In this document: positions 55,395 to 64,000 of the stretch, in pieces
Layout: every line of letters starts with the position of its first letter
Numbering within the stretch: position 1 is the first letter of the stretch
Assembly: GCF_007859325.1 (NCBI RefSeq)
Contig: NZ_VOHK01000004.1
Span: 248,001 to 312,000 of the forward strand
Direction: 5' to 3'
From: Luteimonas marina
GTDB lineage: Bacteria > Pseudomonadota > Gammaproteobacteria > Xanthomonadales > Xanthomonadaceae
Length of the DNA stretch: 64,000 nucleotides
Translations under genes and position numbers: made by a program
The notes under the pieces: generated by a model
Told to the model about the DNA's origin: nothing
Database searches by the model: none
Seen by the model: the letters and a program-made list of their open reading frames with translations, nothing else

Positions 55395-58300
55395 TCAGCC
55401 GAGCCGCGCGCGCGCGTTGCGGAACATGCGCATCCACGGCGAGGCATCCGGCCATTCGCGCGGCGCCCAGCTGAAGTTGAGGCTGCGCAGGGTGCGTTCC
55501 GGGTGCGGCATCAGGATGGTCGCGCGGCCGTCGTCGCTGGCCAGGCCGGCGATGGCGTCGATCGAGCCGTTGGGGTTGGCCGGATAGGTCGTCGCCGGCG
55601 CGCCATCGCCCTCGACGTAGCGCAGCGCGACCCGCGCCGCGCCGCGGTCGGCTTCGTCGTCGAACGCGGCGCGGCCCTCGCCGTGCGCGACCACCACCGG
55701 GATCCGCGAACCGGCCATGCCGGCGAGGAACAGCGACGGCGAGTCCAGCACTTCGAGCAGGCCCAGGCGCCCCTCGAACTGCTCGCTGCGGTTGCGCAGG
55801 AAGCGCGGCCAGTGCGCCGCACCGGGGATGATGTCCCTGAGCTGGGACAGCATCTGGCAGCCGTTGCACACGCCCAGCGAGAATGTGTCCGTGCGCGCGA
55901 AGAAGGCGGAGAACTGCGCGCGCAGCGCGTCGCGCTCGAGGATCGAGGTGGCCCAGCCGCGGCCCGCGCCGAGCACGTCGCCGTAGCTGAAGCCGCCGCA
56001 GGCGACGAGGCCGCTGAAGCCGTCGAGGGACACGCGCCCGGCAACGAGGTCGCTCATGTGCACGTCGACCGCGGCAAAGCCGGCGCGGTCGAAGCCGACC
56101 GCCATCTCGACCTGGCTGTTGACGCCCTGCTCGCGCAGGATCGCCACCTTCGGCCGTGCGCCCTTGCCGATGTACGGTGGCCGCTCCTGCGCGTCCTGCG
56201 CCTGTGGCACTTGTCCGTCCATGTCCGGTGCACCGATGTCGTCGGCCGGATCGAACACCAGCCGCGGCTGCAGCCCGGGCGCGTCGAAGCGGCGCGCGGC
56301 CTCGCGCTCCTCGTCGGCGCAGTCGGGGTTGTCGCGCAGCCGCTGCATGGCGTGCGTCACCGACCACCAGGCGTCGAACAATTCTTCCCACCGCCACTCG
56401 GCCAGCGTCTCGTCGCCGTGCAGCACGCGGATGCGCGCGCCGCCGGTCGGCCGCGCGATGCGCTGCGCGCATTCGACCAGGCCGTGGCGCGCGACGAGGT
56501 CGGCGAACTCGGCGCGATCCTCCGCGGCGATCTGCACCACCGCGCCCAGTTCCTCGGCGAACAGCGTGCGGAACACGTTCTCGGCGCGGTCCTCGCCCCA
56601 GCCGTCGAGGTCGATGTCGAGCCCGCGGTGCGAGCAGAACGCCATCTCGCACAGGGTGGCGAAGGTGCCGCCGTCGGAGCGGTCGTGGTAGGCGCGCAGC
56701 AGGCCGGCCTCGCGCGCATCGCGGACCAGCTCGAAGAAGGCGCGCAGGCGCGCCGGATCGTCAACGTCGGGGCAGGCGCCGCCGAAGGCGTCGAAGCACT
56801 GCGCCAGGATCGAACCGCCCAGCCGCTGCTTGCCGGCGCCTAGGCCGATCAGCCACAGCTCGCTGTCGATGCCGTCCTCGATCAGCGGTGTCAGCTGCTG
56901 TGTCACGTCGGGCACCGGCGCGAAGGCGGTGACGATCAGGGAGACGGGGGAGACGCTTTTGTGCGTTTCACCGGGAATCGGGAGTCGGGATTCGGGAATC
57001 GGAGGGCCGGTATCGTCGCTTTCGCGATTCCCGATTCCCGACTCCCGATTCCCGGCCTCAACCCACTGCACCTGCATCGACAGCGAGTCCTTGCCGACCG
57101 GGATGCTCAGGCCGAGTTCCGGGCACAGTTCCATGCCCACGGCGTGGACGGCGTCGAACAGCTTCGCGTCCTCGCCTTCGTGGCCGGCGGCGGCCATCCA
57201 GTTCGCCGAAAGCTTGACGCGTTCGAGCGCCTCGACCGGCGCCGCGCACAGGTTGGTGATCGCCTCGCCGACGGCCATGCGCGCGGCGGCGGCGGCGTCG
57301 ATCAGCGCCAGCGGCGTGCGCTCGCCGATCGCCATCGCCTCGCCGGCCACGCCGTCGAAGCCGGCGAGCGTCAGCGCGCAATCGGCCACCGGCAGCTGCC
57401 ACGGGCCGACCAGCTGGTCGCGCGCGGTCAGCCCGCCCACGGCGCGGTCGCCGATGGTGACCAGGAACTGCTTGGCCGCGACCGTGGGATGCGCGAGCAC
57501 GCGCAGGCCGGCCTCGTGCAGGTCGATGACGTTGGTGTTGAGGCCGCGCCAGCGCACCGGCGCCGGGCGGGCGGTGTCGCGGTGCATCTTCGGCGGCTTG
57601 CCGAAGAGGACGTCCATCGGCAGGTCGATCGGGTGCGGTGATTGGTGATTGGTGATTGGTGATTCGAGGCCTTCGGCCAGGACGCCGTAGCCGACCGTGA
57701 GATGTTCCTCCGCCGTCGCCACGCCCACCGCCGCGAACGGGCAGCGCTCGCGCTGGCACAGCGCGGCGAACTCCGCGAGGCGGTCCTGCGGCACGCCGAG
57801 CACGTAGCGCTCCTGCGATTCGTTGCACCACAGCTGCATCGGCGACAGCGAGGGATCGTCGCTGGGCACCTTGTCGAGGTCGATCACGCCACCCACGCCC
57901 GAGTCGTGCAGCAGCTCGGGGATCGCGTTGGACAGGCCGCCGGCGCCGACGTCGTGGATCGACGCGATCGGGTTGTCCTCGCCCAGCGCGACGCAGCGGT
58001 CGATCACTTCCTGGCAGCGTCGCTCCATCTCCGGGTTCTCGCGCTGCACCGAGGCGAAGTCGAGGTCCTCGGCGCTGTCGCCCGAGGCTACCGAACTCGC
58101 CGCGCCGCCGCCCAGGCCGATCAGCATCGCCGGCCCGCCCAGCACCACCACCGCGTCGCCGGGGCGCAGCGAATGCTTGGCCACCATCGGCCGGTCCATC
58201 GCGCCGAGGCCGCCGGCGAGCATGATCGGCTTGTCGTAGGCGCGGGCCGGCTCGCCGGCGTGCTGCAGTTCGAAGCTGCGGAAATAGCCGAGCAGGTTCG

Positions 58301-59426
58301 GCCGCCCGAACTCATTGTTGAACGCGGCGCCGCCGAGCGGGCCGTCGAGCATGATCTCCAGCGCCGGCGCCATGCGCGGGTTCAGCGCGCGCGCGCCCTC
58401 CCACGGCTGCGGCAGCGTCGGGATGCGCAGGTGCGAGACGGAAAAACCGGTCAGGCCGGCCTTGGGCTTGCCGCCGCGACCGGTCGCGCCCTCGTCGCGG
58501 ATCTCGCCACCGGCGCCGGTGCTGGCGCCCGGGAACGGCGAGATCGCGGTCGGATGGTTGTGGGTCTCGACCTTGATGCAGAACGCGCTGTCGGTCCCGG
58601 GCTCGCTGCGGTATTCCGCCGTCGCCGGGTCGGGCCGGAAGCGGCTGGCCGGATAGCCTTCCACCACCGCGGCGTTGTCGCTGTAGGCCGACAGCGTGTG
58701 CTGCGGCGTCTTCGCATGGGTGTGCTTGATCATGCGGAACAGCGATTGCGGCTGGTCTTCGCCGTCGATGGTCCACGAGGCGTTGAAGATCTTGTGCCGG
58801 CAGTGCTCGGAGTTCGCCTGCGCGAACATCATCAGCTCGACGTCGGAGGGGTCGCGGCCCAGCTCCGAGTAGCGCGCGCGCAGGTAGTCGATCTCGTCCC
58901 CGGCCAGCGCCAGGCCAAGCCGCACATTCGCGCTTTCCAGCTCCGCCAGCGCGATGCGCTCGAGCGCGCCGCGCGCCGGCACCGCGAACAGTCCCGCCGC
59001 CTCGTCGTGCGAGGACAGCAGCGACTGCGTCATCGGATCGTGCAGCCGTTTCGCCAGCGCCGCCTGCGCGGCCGCGTCCGCCGGGAAACCCGCGAGGTCG
59101 AGCCGCAGCCCACGTTCGACGCGCCGCACCGGCTGCCCGGCGCCGCGCAGGATTTCGGTGGCCTTGCTCGCCCAGGGCGAGATCGTGCCCAGCCGCGGCG
59201 AGACGAAGCGCGACACCGCGCCGGCCTCCGGCGCCTGCCGGTCCTGGCCGGCCTGCAGCACGCGCCGCAGCGTCGCGACGTCCGGGCTCGCCCCGGGTTC
59301 GGGCTCGATCCAGTAGACGTGCCACGCGCCGGCGATCCGGACGGCGGGCGAAAGCGACTGCAGGCGGAGCTCAAGCCGTTCGCGGCGGAACGGCGACAGG
59401 GCCGGAAGGCCCTCGAGGACGATCAT
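55395..59426 (-). CDS. purL: Phosphoribosylformylglycinamidine synthase (large, PurL-type) with repeat-derived insertions
   Basis: This 1343-residue single-chain enzyme has an N-terminal PurS-like region, a linker and two AIR-synthase-like halves ([64 protein letters not shown]). The C-terminal glutaminase has Cys in GVCNGCQML and His/Glu in PHPERTLRS. It makes FGAM in purine synthesis. It is about 50 residues longer than E. coli PurL (about 1295). Two insertions explain much of this: residues about 587-598 ([11 protein letters not shown]) and about 790-818 ([11 protein letters not shown] ... [11 protein letters not shown]), both translated from repeats. Confidence 0.95.
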   Translation of the reverse strand: MIVLEGLPALSPFRRERLELRLQSLSPAVRIAGAWHVYWIEPEPGASPDVATLRRVLQAGQDRQAPEAGAVSRFVSPRLGTISPWASKATEILRGAGQPVRRVERGLRLDLAGFPADAAAQAALAKRLHDPMTQSLLSSHDEAAGLFAVPARGALERIALAELESANVRLGLALAGDEIDYLRARYSELGRDPSDVELMMFAQANSEHCRHKIFNASWTIDGEDQPQSLFRMIKHTHAKTPQHTLSAYSDNAAVVEGYPASRFRPDPATAEYRSEPGTDSAFCIKVETHNHPTAISPFPGASTGAGGEIRDEGATGRGGKPKAGLTGFSVSHLRIPTLPQPWEGARALNPRMAPALEIMLDGPLGGAAFNNEFGRPNLLGYFRSFELQHAGEPARAYDKPIMLAGGLGAMDRPMVAKHSLRPGDAVVVLGGPAMLIGLGGGAASSVASGDSAEDLDFASVQRENPEMERRCQEVIDRCVALGEDNPIASIHDVGAGGLSNAIPELLHDSGVGGVIDLDKVPSDDPSLSPMQLWCNESQERYVLGVPQDRLAEFAALCQRERCPFAAVGVATAEEHLTVGYGVLAEGLESPITNHQSPHPIDLPMDVLFGKPPKMHRDTARPAPVRWRGLNTNVIDLHEAGLRVLAHPTVAAKQFLVTIGDRAVGGLTARDQLVGPWQLPVADCALTLAGFDGVAGEAMAIGERTPLALIDAAAAARMAVGEAITNLCAAPVEALERVKLSANWMAAAGHEGEDAKLFDAVHAVGMELCPELGLSIPVGKDSLSMQVQWVEAGNRESGIGNRESDDTGPPIPESRLPIPGETHKSVSPVSLIVTAFAPVPDVTQQLTPLIEDGIDSELWLIGLGAGKQRLGGSILAQCFDAFGGACPDVDDPARLRAFFELVRDAREAGLLRAYHDRSDGGTFATLCEMAFCSHRGLDIDLDGWGEDRAENVFRTLFAEELGAVVQIAAEDRAEFADLVARHGLVECAQRIARPTGGARIRVLHGDETLAEWRWEELFDAWWSVTHAMQRLRDNPDCADEEREAARRFDAPGLQPRLVFDPADDIGAPDMDGQVPQAQDAQERPPYIGKGARPKVAILREQGVNSQVEMAVGFDRAGFAAVDVHMSDLVAGRVSLDGFSGLVACGGFSYGDVLGAGRGWATSILERDALRAQFSAFFARTDTFSLGVCNGCQMLSQLRDIIPGAAHWPRFLRNRSEQFEGRLGLLEVLDSPSLFLAGMAGSRIPVVVAHGEGRAAFDDEADRGAARVALRYVEGDGAPATTYPANPNGSIDAIAGLASDDGRATILMPHPERTLRSLNFSWAPREWPDASPWMRMFRNARARLG
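56972..57055. repeat. GGGAATCGGGAGTCGGG-type inverted repeat inside purL
   Basis: CGGGAATCGGGAGTCGGGAT on the left and its inverse ATTCCCGACTCCCGATTCCC on the right lie about 20-25 bp apart. The element is in frame and without stops, adding about 28 residues to a surface-loop region before the conserved [13 protein letters not shown] strand. Confidence 0.85.
57632..57668. repeat. GATTGGTGATTGGTGATT tandem inside purL
   Basis: Tandem GATTGGT units are translated on the minus strand as [11 protein letters not shown]. The same words form the family V region upstream of nrdR (25596-25735), so this is a fragment of a dispersed repeat captured in the coding frame. Confidence 0.75.
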
Positions 59427-59508
59427 GTCCGGAGAACACTGGGAGCGGGCCGCCTATTGTAAGGTCCTTCGCCCGGGTTCGTGGATGGGGCGGGGTTTGT
59501 CGGGTTGT

Positions 59509-59604
59509 CCCCACCCCAGCCCTCCCCCGCAAGCGGAGGAGGGAGTCCGGAAGCCGCTGCTTTTAGCCCCCTCCCCCGCTTGCGGGGGAGGGCTGGGGTG
59601 GGGG
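59509..59604. repeat. Family I palindromic repeat, full copy between purL and dsbC
   Basis: CCCCACCCCAGCCCTCCCCC on the left and its inverse GGGGGAGGGCTGGGGTGGGG on the right, each with an internal CCCCCGC(A/T)-AGCGG hairpin. It fills most of the 205-bp gap. A possible purL -10 (TACAAT, minus, 59461-59456) lies between it and the purL start. Confidence 0.86.
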
Positions 59605-59631
59605 CAACCCGCGCGCCGCCAATCCCGTTGA

Positions 59632-60450
59632 TCAGCCGCCGGCGCCCGCGCCCGACGACGCGTCCACCTGCTGCAGCGCCGATAGCAGCGCGTCCGGCGG
59701 CAGGTAGCCCGGCATCTGCACGCCGCCTTCGGTGATGATCATCGGCGTGCCGGTCAGGCCGACGCGCTGGCCGAGCTCGTAATGCCTCGCCACCGGGTTC
59801 TCGCAGCTGCGGGTCGGCACGCGCTTGCCGTCCTTGGCGTCGGTCAGCGCCTTGCGCCGGTCCGGCGCGCACCACACCGACACCATCTCGCGGTAGTCGG
59901 GCGTGTCCAGGCCCATGCGCGGGAACGCGAGGTATTCGATCGCGATGCCGCGCTTGTTGTACTCGGCGATGTCCTGGTGCAGCTTGCGGCAGTAGCCGCA
60001 TTCGACGTCGGTGAACACGGTGACGGTGTACTTCGGATTCGCCGGCGCGAACACGATGCGCTCGCTGTCGGGCACGGCCGCCAGCAGCTTGCGCCGCACC
60101 GCGGCGACGCCGGCCTGGCTGACGTCCTTCTTCGCCTCAACGTCGAACAGGCTGCCCTGCAGCAGGTACTTGCCGTCGTCGCTGACGTAGAGCGCCTGCC
60201 CGTTCACGATCACCTCGCGGAAGCCGGCCAGCGGCGCCGCGGCGATGCTGTCGATCCGGATCTGCGGATTGATCGACTCGATCGCCTTGCGGGCGCGGTC
60301 TTCCGGCGTCCCCGGCGTCGTCTCGATCGCTTCGACGGCGGGTGCCGCGGCCGGGTCCCTGCCCTCGTCCCCGGCGTCGGGCGCCTGCGCGCAGGCGGAC
60401 AGGCTGGCGGCACACAGGATGGACAACAGCAGGGTTCGCTTCGGGATCAT
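59632..60450 (-). CDS. dsbC: DsbC-type thiol:disulfide isomerase, probably a lipoprotein
   Basis: This 272-residue protein has a lipoprotein-type signal LSAC (Cys about 20) instead of a plain signal peptidase I site. A Pro/Ala/Glu-rich linker is followed by the DsbC dimerisation domain (NPQIRIDSIAAAPLAGFREVIVNGQALYVSDDGKYLLQGSLFDV). The thioredoxin domain has active site CGYC (VFTDVECGYCRKLHQDI) and cis-Pro (GLTGTPMIITEGG). It corrects wrong disulfides in exported proteins. Lipidation would place it at a membrane, unlike soluble E. coli DsbC. Start ATG 60450. Confidence 0.9.
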   Translation of the reverse strand: MIPKRTLLLSILCAASLSACAQAPDAGDEGRDPAAAPAVEAIETTPGTPEDRARKAIESINPQIRIDSIAAAPLAGFREVIVNGQALYVSDDGKYLLQGSLFDVEAKKDVSQAGVAAVRRKLLAAVPDSERIVFAPANPKYTVTVFTDVECGYCRKLHQDIAEYNKRGIAIEYLAFPRMGLDTPDYREMVSVWCAPDRRKALTDAKDGKRVPTRSCENPVARHYELGQRVGLTGTPMIITEGGVQMPGYLPPDALLSALQQVDASSGAGAGG

Positions 60451-60576
60451 CGGATTCGGCGCATCGACGCGATCAACGGGTAGACGGGCATTGTCGCACG
60501 CCCCATCCGGGCGCCCGCCCGCCGATGCGCGCCGGGTCCGGAACCGTTCAAGCTCGCCGCGAAGCCGCGTTCGCAC

Positions 60577-62274
60577 TCAGATCGCGGTCACCGCCTGCTC
60601 GTGCACACCCGCCACCGCGCGGCCCGAAGGATCGGCCATCGCCGCGAAGCTCGCGTCCCAGGCGATCGCCGCGGGCGAGGAACAGGCGATCGACTTGCCG
60701 CCCGGCACGGTCTCGGCGCACGCCGGCCCGGGATAGCACTGCTCGAACAGACTGCGGTAGTAGTACGCCTCCTTGGTCTGCGGCGGGTTGACCGGGAAGC
60801 GCCGGTCGGTGGCGGCGAGTTCGCGGTCGCTGACCTGCGCCTCGGCGTGGGCCTTGAGCCCGTCGATCCAGCCGTAGCCGACGCCGTCGCTGAACTGCTC
60901 CTTCTGCCGCCACAGGATCGATTCGGGCAGGTAGCCCTCGAAGGCCTCGCGCAGCACGCCCTTCTCCATCCGCTGCGCGTCGCTCCGGGTCTTGTCGACC
61001 ATCTTGTATCGCGCGTCCATGCGCATCGCCACGTCGAGGAACTCGCGGTCGAGGAACGGCACGCGCGGCTCCACGCCCCAGGCCATCATCGACTTGTTGG
61101 CACGCAGGCAGTCGTAGTTGTTGAGCGCGTCGAGCTTGCGCACCAGTTCCTCGTGGAACTCGCGCGCGTTCGGCGCCTTGTGGAAGTAGAGGTAGCCGCC
61201 GAAGATCTCGTCGCTGCCCTCGCCCGAGAGCACCATCTTCACGCCCATCGCCTTGATCCGGCGCGCCAGCAGGTACATCGGCGTGGAGGCGCGGATGGTG
61301 GTGACGTCGTAGGTCTCGACGTGGCGGATCACCTCCGGCAGTGCGTCCAGGCCTTCCTGGAAGGTGTAGGTGAAGCCGTGGTGCACGGTGCCGAGGTCCT
61401 TCGCCGCGACTTCGGCGGCGGCGAGGTCGGGCGAGCCCTCCAGCCCGATCGCGAACGAATGCAGGCGCGGCCACCAGGCCTCCGACCTGTCGTTGTCCTC
61501 GATGCGATGGCGCGCGTAGCGCGCGGCGACCGCGGCGACCAGCGACGAGTCCAGCCCGCCCGACAGCAGCACGCCATAGGGCACGTCGGTCATGAGCTGG
61601 CGATGTACGGCGCGCTCGAAGGCCTCGCGCAACTCGTCCTTCGAGACCTGCACGCCTTCGACGGCCGCGTAATCGCGCCACGGGCGTTCGTAATACTTCG
61701 TCAACGTGCGCGTCGCGCTGTCGTACCAGTGGCCGGGCGGGAACTGCGCCACGTCCGCACAGATCGGCGCCAGCGCCTTCATCTCCGAGGCCACGCACAG
61801 GCGACCCTCGCGGTCGTGACCCCAGTACAGCGGCACCACGCCGATCGGATCGCGCGCGATCAGGGCGCGGCCCCTGGCCTTGTCCCACAGCGCGAAGGCG
61901 AAGATGCCGTTGAGGCGGTTGAGGAAGGAGGCCGGTTCGTCCTCGCGGTAGAGCGCATTGATCACCTCGCAGTCCGAGCCGGTCTGGAAGGCGTAGTCCT
62001 GCGTCAGTTCGGCCTTGAGCTCGCGGTGGTTGTAGATCTCGCCGTTGACCGCCAGCGCGAGCTCGCCGTCGGCCGAGCGCAGCGGCTGCGAGCCGCCCGC
62101 CGGGTCGACGATGGCCAGGCGCTCGTGGACGAGGATGGCGCCGTCGTCATGGTAGACGCCGCTCCAGTCCGGGCCGCGGTGGCGCTGCTTCTGCGACAGC
62201 TCCAGCGACTGTCGCCGCAGGGCCTGGACGTCGTCGCCGGGCTGCAGCCCGAAGATGCCGAAGATGGAACACAT
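60577..62274 (-). CDS. asnB: Glutamine-hydrolysing asparagine synthetase B
   Basis: This 565-residue enzyme has an N-terminal class II glutaminase domain starting with the nucleophile Cys2 (MCSIFGIFG), RHRGPDWSG, VNGEIYNH and the RDPIGVVPLYWG segment. The synthetase domain has the ATP pyrophosphatase motif LLSGGLDSSLVA and SGEGSDEIFGGYLYFHKAP. It makes asparagine from aspartate, glutamine and ATP. It matches E. coli-type AsnB in length. It is preceded by a putative Asn-rich leader peptide and terminator (62335-62485), which suggest control by asparagine or charged tRNA-Asn. Confidence 0.95.
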   Translation of the reverse strand: MCSIFGIFGLQPGDDVQALRRQSLELSQKQRHRGPDWSGVYHDDGAILVHERLAIVDPAGGSQPLRSADGELALAVNGEIYNHRELKAELTQDYAFQTGSDCEVINALYREDEPASFLNRLNGIFAFALWDKARGRALIARDPIGVVPLYWGHDREGRLCVASEMKALAPICADVAQFPPGHWYDSATRTLTKYYERPWRDYAAVEGVQVSKDELREAFERAVHRQLMTDVPYGVLLSGGLDSSLVAAVAARYARHRIEDNDRSEAWWPRLHSFAIGLEGSPDLAAAEVAAKDLGTVHHGFTYTFQEGLDALPEVIRHVETYDVTTIRASTPMYLLARRIKAMGVKMVLSGEGSDEIFGGYLYFHKAPNAREFHEELVRKLDALNNYDCLRANKSMMAWGVEPRVPFLDREFLDVAMRMDARYKMVDKTRSDAQRMEKGVLREAFEGYLPESILWRQKEQFSDGVGYGWIDGLKAHAEAQVSDRELAATDRRFPVNPPQTKEAYYYRSLFEQCYPGPACAETVPGGKSIACSSPAAIAWDASFAAMADPSGRAVAGVHEQAVTAI

Positions 62275-62334
62275 GCGGGGAAACTCCAATTGCGGGGAAG
62301 ATTGCGGAAAAGGGAACGATCGACTGCACACACG

Positions 62335-62362
62335 AAAAAGCCCGCACCTTGCGATGCGGGCT
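62335..62362 (-). terminator. Attenuator hairpin upstream of asnB
   Basis: On the minus-strand RNA, AGCCCGCA (62362-62355), an 8-nt loop and UGCGGGCU (62346-62339) form a perfect 8-bp stem, followed by UUUU. It lies 60 bp upstream of the asnB ATG and after the Asn-rich leader frame. A competing segment GCGGGCU at 62413-62407 is complementary to the 5' arm. Confidence 0.85.
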
Positions 62363-62392
62363 CCTGTGCGACCGGCGTTTTTCCCTGGGGAT

Positions 62393-62485
62393 CTACGCCT
62401 GGCGACAGCCCGCTTCGCGCGCACGATTATTCACCGCATTGGAATTGCGGTTCGAACCGTTCGCGTTGAGGGACTGCGCTGCCAT
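62393..62485 (-). CDS. Putative asparagine-rich leader peptide of asnB
   Basis: This 30-codon frame is MAAQSLNANGSNRNSNAVNN followed by RAREAGCRQA and TAG. Seven of 30 residues are Asn, including a tandem Asn-Asn at positions 19-20, just before the segment that can act as an antiterminator arm. By analogy with the trp, his and thr leaders, slow translation of Asn codons would favour antitermination and asnB expression. No strong Shine-Dalgarno is seen. A possible promoter (TTGCAA, 17 bp, TACGTT) would start the RNA at or next to the ATG, so translation might be leaderless. The role is inferred from architecture. Confidence 0.72.
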   Translation of the reverse strand: MAAQSLNANGSNRNSNAVNNRAREAGCRQA

Positions 62486-62512
62486 GCGGCGAACGTAACC
62501 GCCGGCGCCGCC

Positions 62513-62531
62513 GTTTGCAACGGTTGCAAAC
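62513..62531. promoter_or_regulatory. Palindrome GTTTGCAA-CGG-TTGCAAAC between asnB and the UbiB-like gene
   Basis: A perfect 8-bp inverted repeat with a 3-bp centre lies 28 bp upstream of the leader-peptide start and 76 bp from the divergent GTG of the kinase gene. One TTGCAA can serve as a -35 for the asnB transcript (with TACGTT at 62497-62492). A bound repressor or activator there could act on both directions. The cognate regulator is unknown. Confidence 0.5.
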
Positions 62532-62606
62532 ACAACCGTCACCGCCGAGCCCGAATACTTGCGGCAGGATCGGCCGCAGGCCGGCGGACAGCAAGGGGAT
62601 CCAACC

Positions 62607-64000
62607 GTGAACGACACCGTGCAGCGTCTCTCCCGCACCTCCCAGGTCATCGCCATGCTCGCGCGCTACCGCAAGGCCGGCATCCTGACCGGGTTCGACC
62701 TGGGCGACGCGCAGGAGGAGGACGCCGCCGACGGGGACACCGACGCGCTCGCCGAACGCTTCGTCGCCGACCTCGAGGCCATGGGTCCGGCCTTCGTCAA
62801 GCTGGGCCAGGCGCTGTCGACCCGTCCCGACCTGGTCCCGGCGAGCTGGATCGCCGCGCTCGAACGCACCCAGGACGACGCCACCCCGGCGCCGGTGGGC
62901 GACATCGAGGCCCTGCTGGAACACGAGCTGGGCGTACGCGCGGGCAAGGTGTTCGCGCAGATCGATCCCGAGCCGATGGCCGCCGCCTCGCTGGCGCAGG
63001 TGCATCGCGCGGTGCTGCACGACGGTCGCGTGGTCGCGCTGAAGATCCAGCGACCCGACGTCGCCGGTTCGGTGCGCACCGACCTGGACGTGCTGGCCAG
63101 CCTCGCCGGCACCGCCGACGCGCTCACCGACGCCGGCCGCCGCCTGCGCCTGGCCGACTGGATCGCCGAGTTCCGCAAGACCATGCTCGACGAGCTCGAC
63201 TACCGCACCGAGGGCGAGAACCTCGACCGCTTCGGCCGCCACCTGGCCGGCTACCCGCTGCTGCGCGTACCGCGCCCGGTCTGGGACTACGTGACGCCGC
63301 GGCTGCTGGTGATGGAGTGGATCCACGGCATCAACGTCACCCGCATCTCCGGCCTGCGCCGCACCGAGCTCGACACCGCGCCGGCCACCTCGCAGCTGCT
63401 GTGCGCCTATCTCGACCAGGTGTTCGTGCACGGCGACATCCACGCCGATCCGCATCCGGGCAACGTGCTGCTGTGCGACGACGGGCGGATCGCGCTGATC
63501 GACCTGGGCATGGTCGCCAGCCTCCCGCCGCGGCAGCGCGAGCGTCTGCTCAAGCTGGTGTTCGCCGCGGTCGACGGGCGCGGCGAGGACGTCGCGCGCG
63601 AGCTGGTCGCGCTCGGCACGCGGTTGGAGGACTTCGACGAGAGCGCCTACGTCCGCGAGATCTCGCAGGTGGTGGCGCGCTACGCCAGCGCGACCCGGCG
63701 CCAGTCGGAAGGCCGCATGGTGCTGGACCTGGTGCGCCGCGCCACCGAATGCGGGCTGCGCTCGCCGCCGGAGATCAGCCTGCTGGGCAAGACCCTGCTC
63801 AACCTCGAGCGCGTGGTCGACGCGCTCTCGCCCGACATGGACGTCAAGGCCGAGATCGAGGCGCACCTGCAGTCGCTGCTGCGCGACCGGCTGCGCAAGT
63901 CGCTGTCGCCGGCCAACCTCGCCGCCGAGGCGATGGAACTGCAGGAGCTGGTGCGCGAGGCGCCGCGCAAGCTCTCGGACACGCTCTCGCTGCTGGCGGC
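62607..64000 (+). CDS. UbiB/AarF (ABC1) family atypical kinase, incomplete at right edge
   Basis: The frame is open from GTG 62607 to the window end (464 codons and continuing), with GGGG a few bases upstream as a weak ribosome-binding site. It shows the ABC1 signatures: KxGQ motif GPAFVKLGQALSTRPDL, the Ala-rich nucleotide loop AAASLAQVHRA, VALKIQRPDV (Lys), catalytic FVHGDIHADPHPGN and metal-binding LIDLGMV. UbiB-type proteins use ATP to support ubiquinone synthesis or lipid handling at membranes. The C-terminal membrane helices would lie outside the window. It may be UbiB or a second AarF paralogue. No ubi neighbours are seen. Confidence 0.88.
   Translation, partial: MNDTVQRLSRTSQVIAMLARYRKAGILTGFDLGDAQEEDAADGDTDALAERFVADLEAMGPAFVKLGQALSTRPDLVPASWIAALERTQDDATPAPVGDIEALLEHELGVRAGKVFAQIDPEPMAAASLAQVHRAVLHDGRVVALKIQRPDVAGSVRTDLDVLASLAGTADALTDAGRRLRLADWIAEFRKTMLDELDYRTEGENLDRFGRHLAGYPLLRVPRPVWDYVTPRLLVMEWIHGINVTRISGLRRTELDTAPATSQLLCAYLDQVFVHGDIHADPHPGNVLLCDDGRIALIDLGMVASLPPRQRERLLKLVFAAVDGRGEDVARELVALGTRLEDFDESAYVREISQVVARYASATRRQSEGRMVLDLVRRATECGLRSPPEISLLGKTLLNLERVVDALSPDMDVKAEIEAHLQSLLRDRLRKSLSPANLAAEAMELQELVREAPRKLSDTLSLLA

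Noticed and set aside
62427..63866. 479-codon minus-strand frame at the right end
   Set aside because: It is antisense to the UbiB/AarF-family kinase, whose plus-strand frame has all family motifs but no stop within the window.

Overview
The window is about 64 kb of high-GC chromosomal DNA. Gene content and order point to the Xanthomonadaceae/Lysobacteraceae (Lysobacter, Luteimonas or Xanthomonas-like). The diagnostic points are an Xps-type type II secretion operon (gspE-F-G-H-I-J-K-L-M-N-D with an XpsN-like protein in place of GspC), sucCD next to pilS-pilR, a glyA-nrdR-ribD-rib-nusB-thiL run, and many GC-rich palindromic repeats between genes. Species cannot be fixed from the sequence alone.

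Layout. 1-9 kb: a permease fragment, a TonB-dependent receptor, a small lipoprotein, pgeF-rluD divergent from bamD, a VKOR-thioredoxin protein and nadE. 9-10 kb: a small accessory patch (ccdAB toxin-antitoxin and a DUF559 nuclease) next to a palindromic repeat. 10-16 kb: sucD/sucC divergent from pilS-pilR. 16-27 kb: a PatB/MalY-like aminotransferase, then on the minus strand glyA, nrdR, ribD, a methyltransferase, an oxidoreductase, and an FMN-riboswitch-controlled ribE-ribBA-ribH-nusB-thiL operon. 27-33 kb: an RcnB-like protein, ettA, a type I methionine aminopeptidase, pyrF and pncB. 33-46.4 kb: two glycosyltransferase-like genes and the whole T2SS operon. 46.7-54.8 kb: a secreted HExxH protein with a small exported partner, and a 1988-residue trimeric autotransporter adhesin. 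55-64 kb: purL, dsbC, asnB with a leader/attenuator region, and divergently an incomplete UbiB/AarF-family kinase running off the right end.

The strongest observations concern regulation and repeats. First, asnB is preceded by a 30-codon reading frame with seven Asn codons, a possible antiterminator arm and an intrinsic terminator. Together these have the architecture of asparagine-dependent transcription attenuation. Second, at least five families of inverted repeats are spread through the window, and several sit inside reading frames: two in purL, one each in the leader regions of gspI and gspJ, and one supplying the apparent start codon of gspH. Third, a single-domain GIY-YIG nuclease lies inside the T2SS operon between inverted flanks made of the same repeat family. 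A DUF559 nuclease lies beside another repeat family.

All calls come from reading the sequence and family knowledge. No database search or folding program was run, so family names rest on recognisable motifs and gene order.
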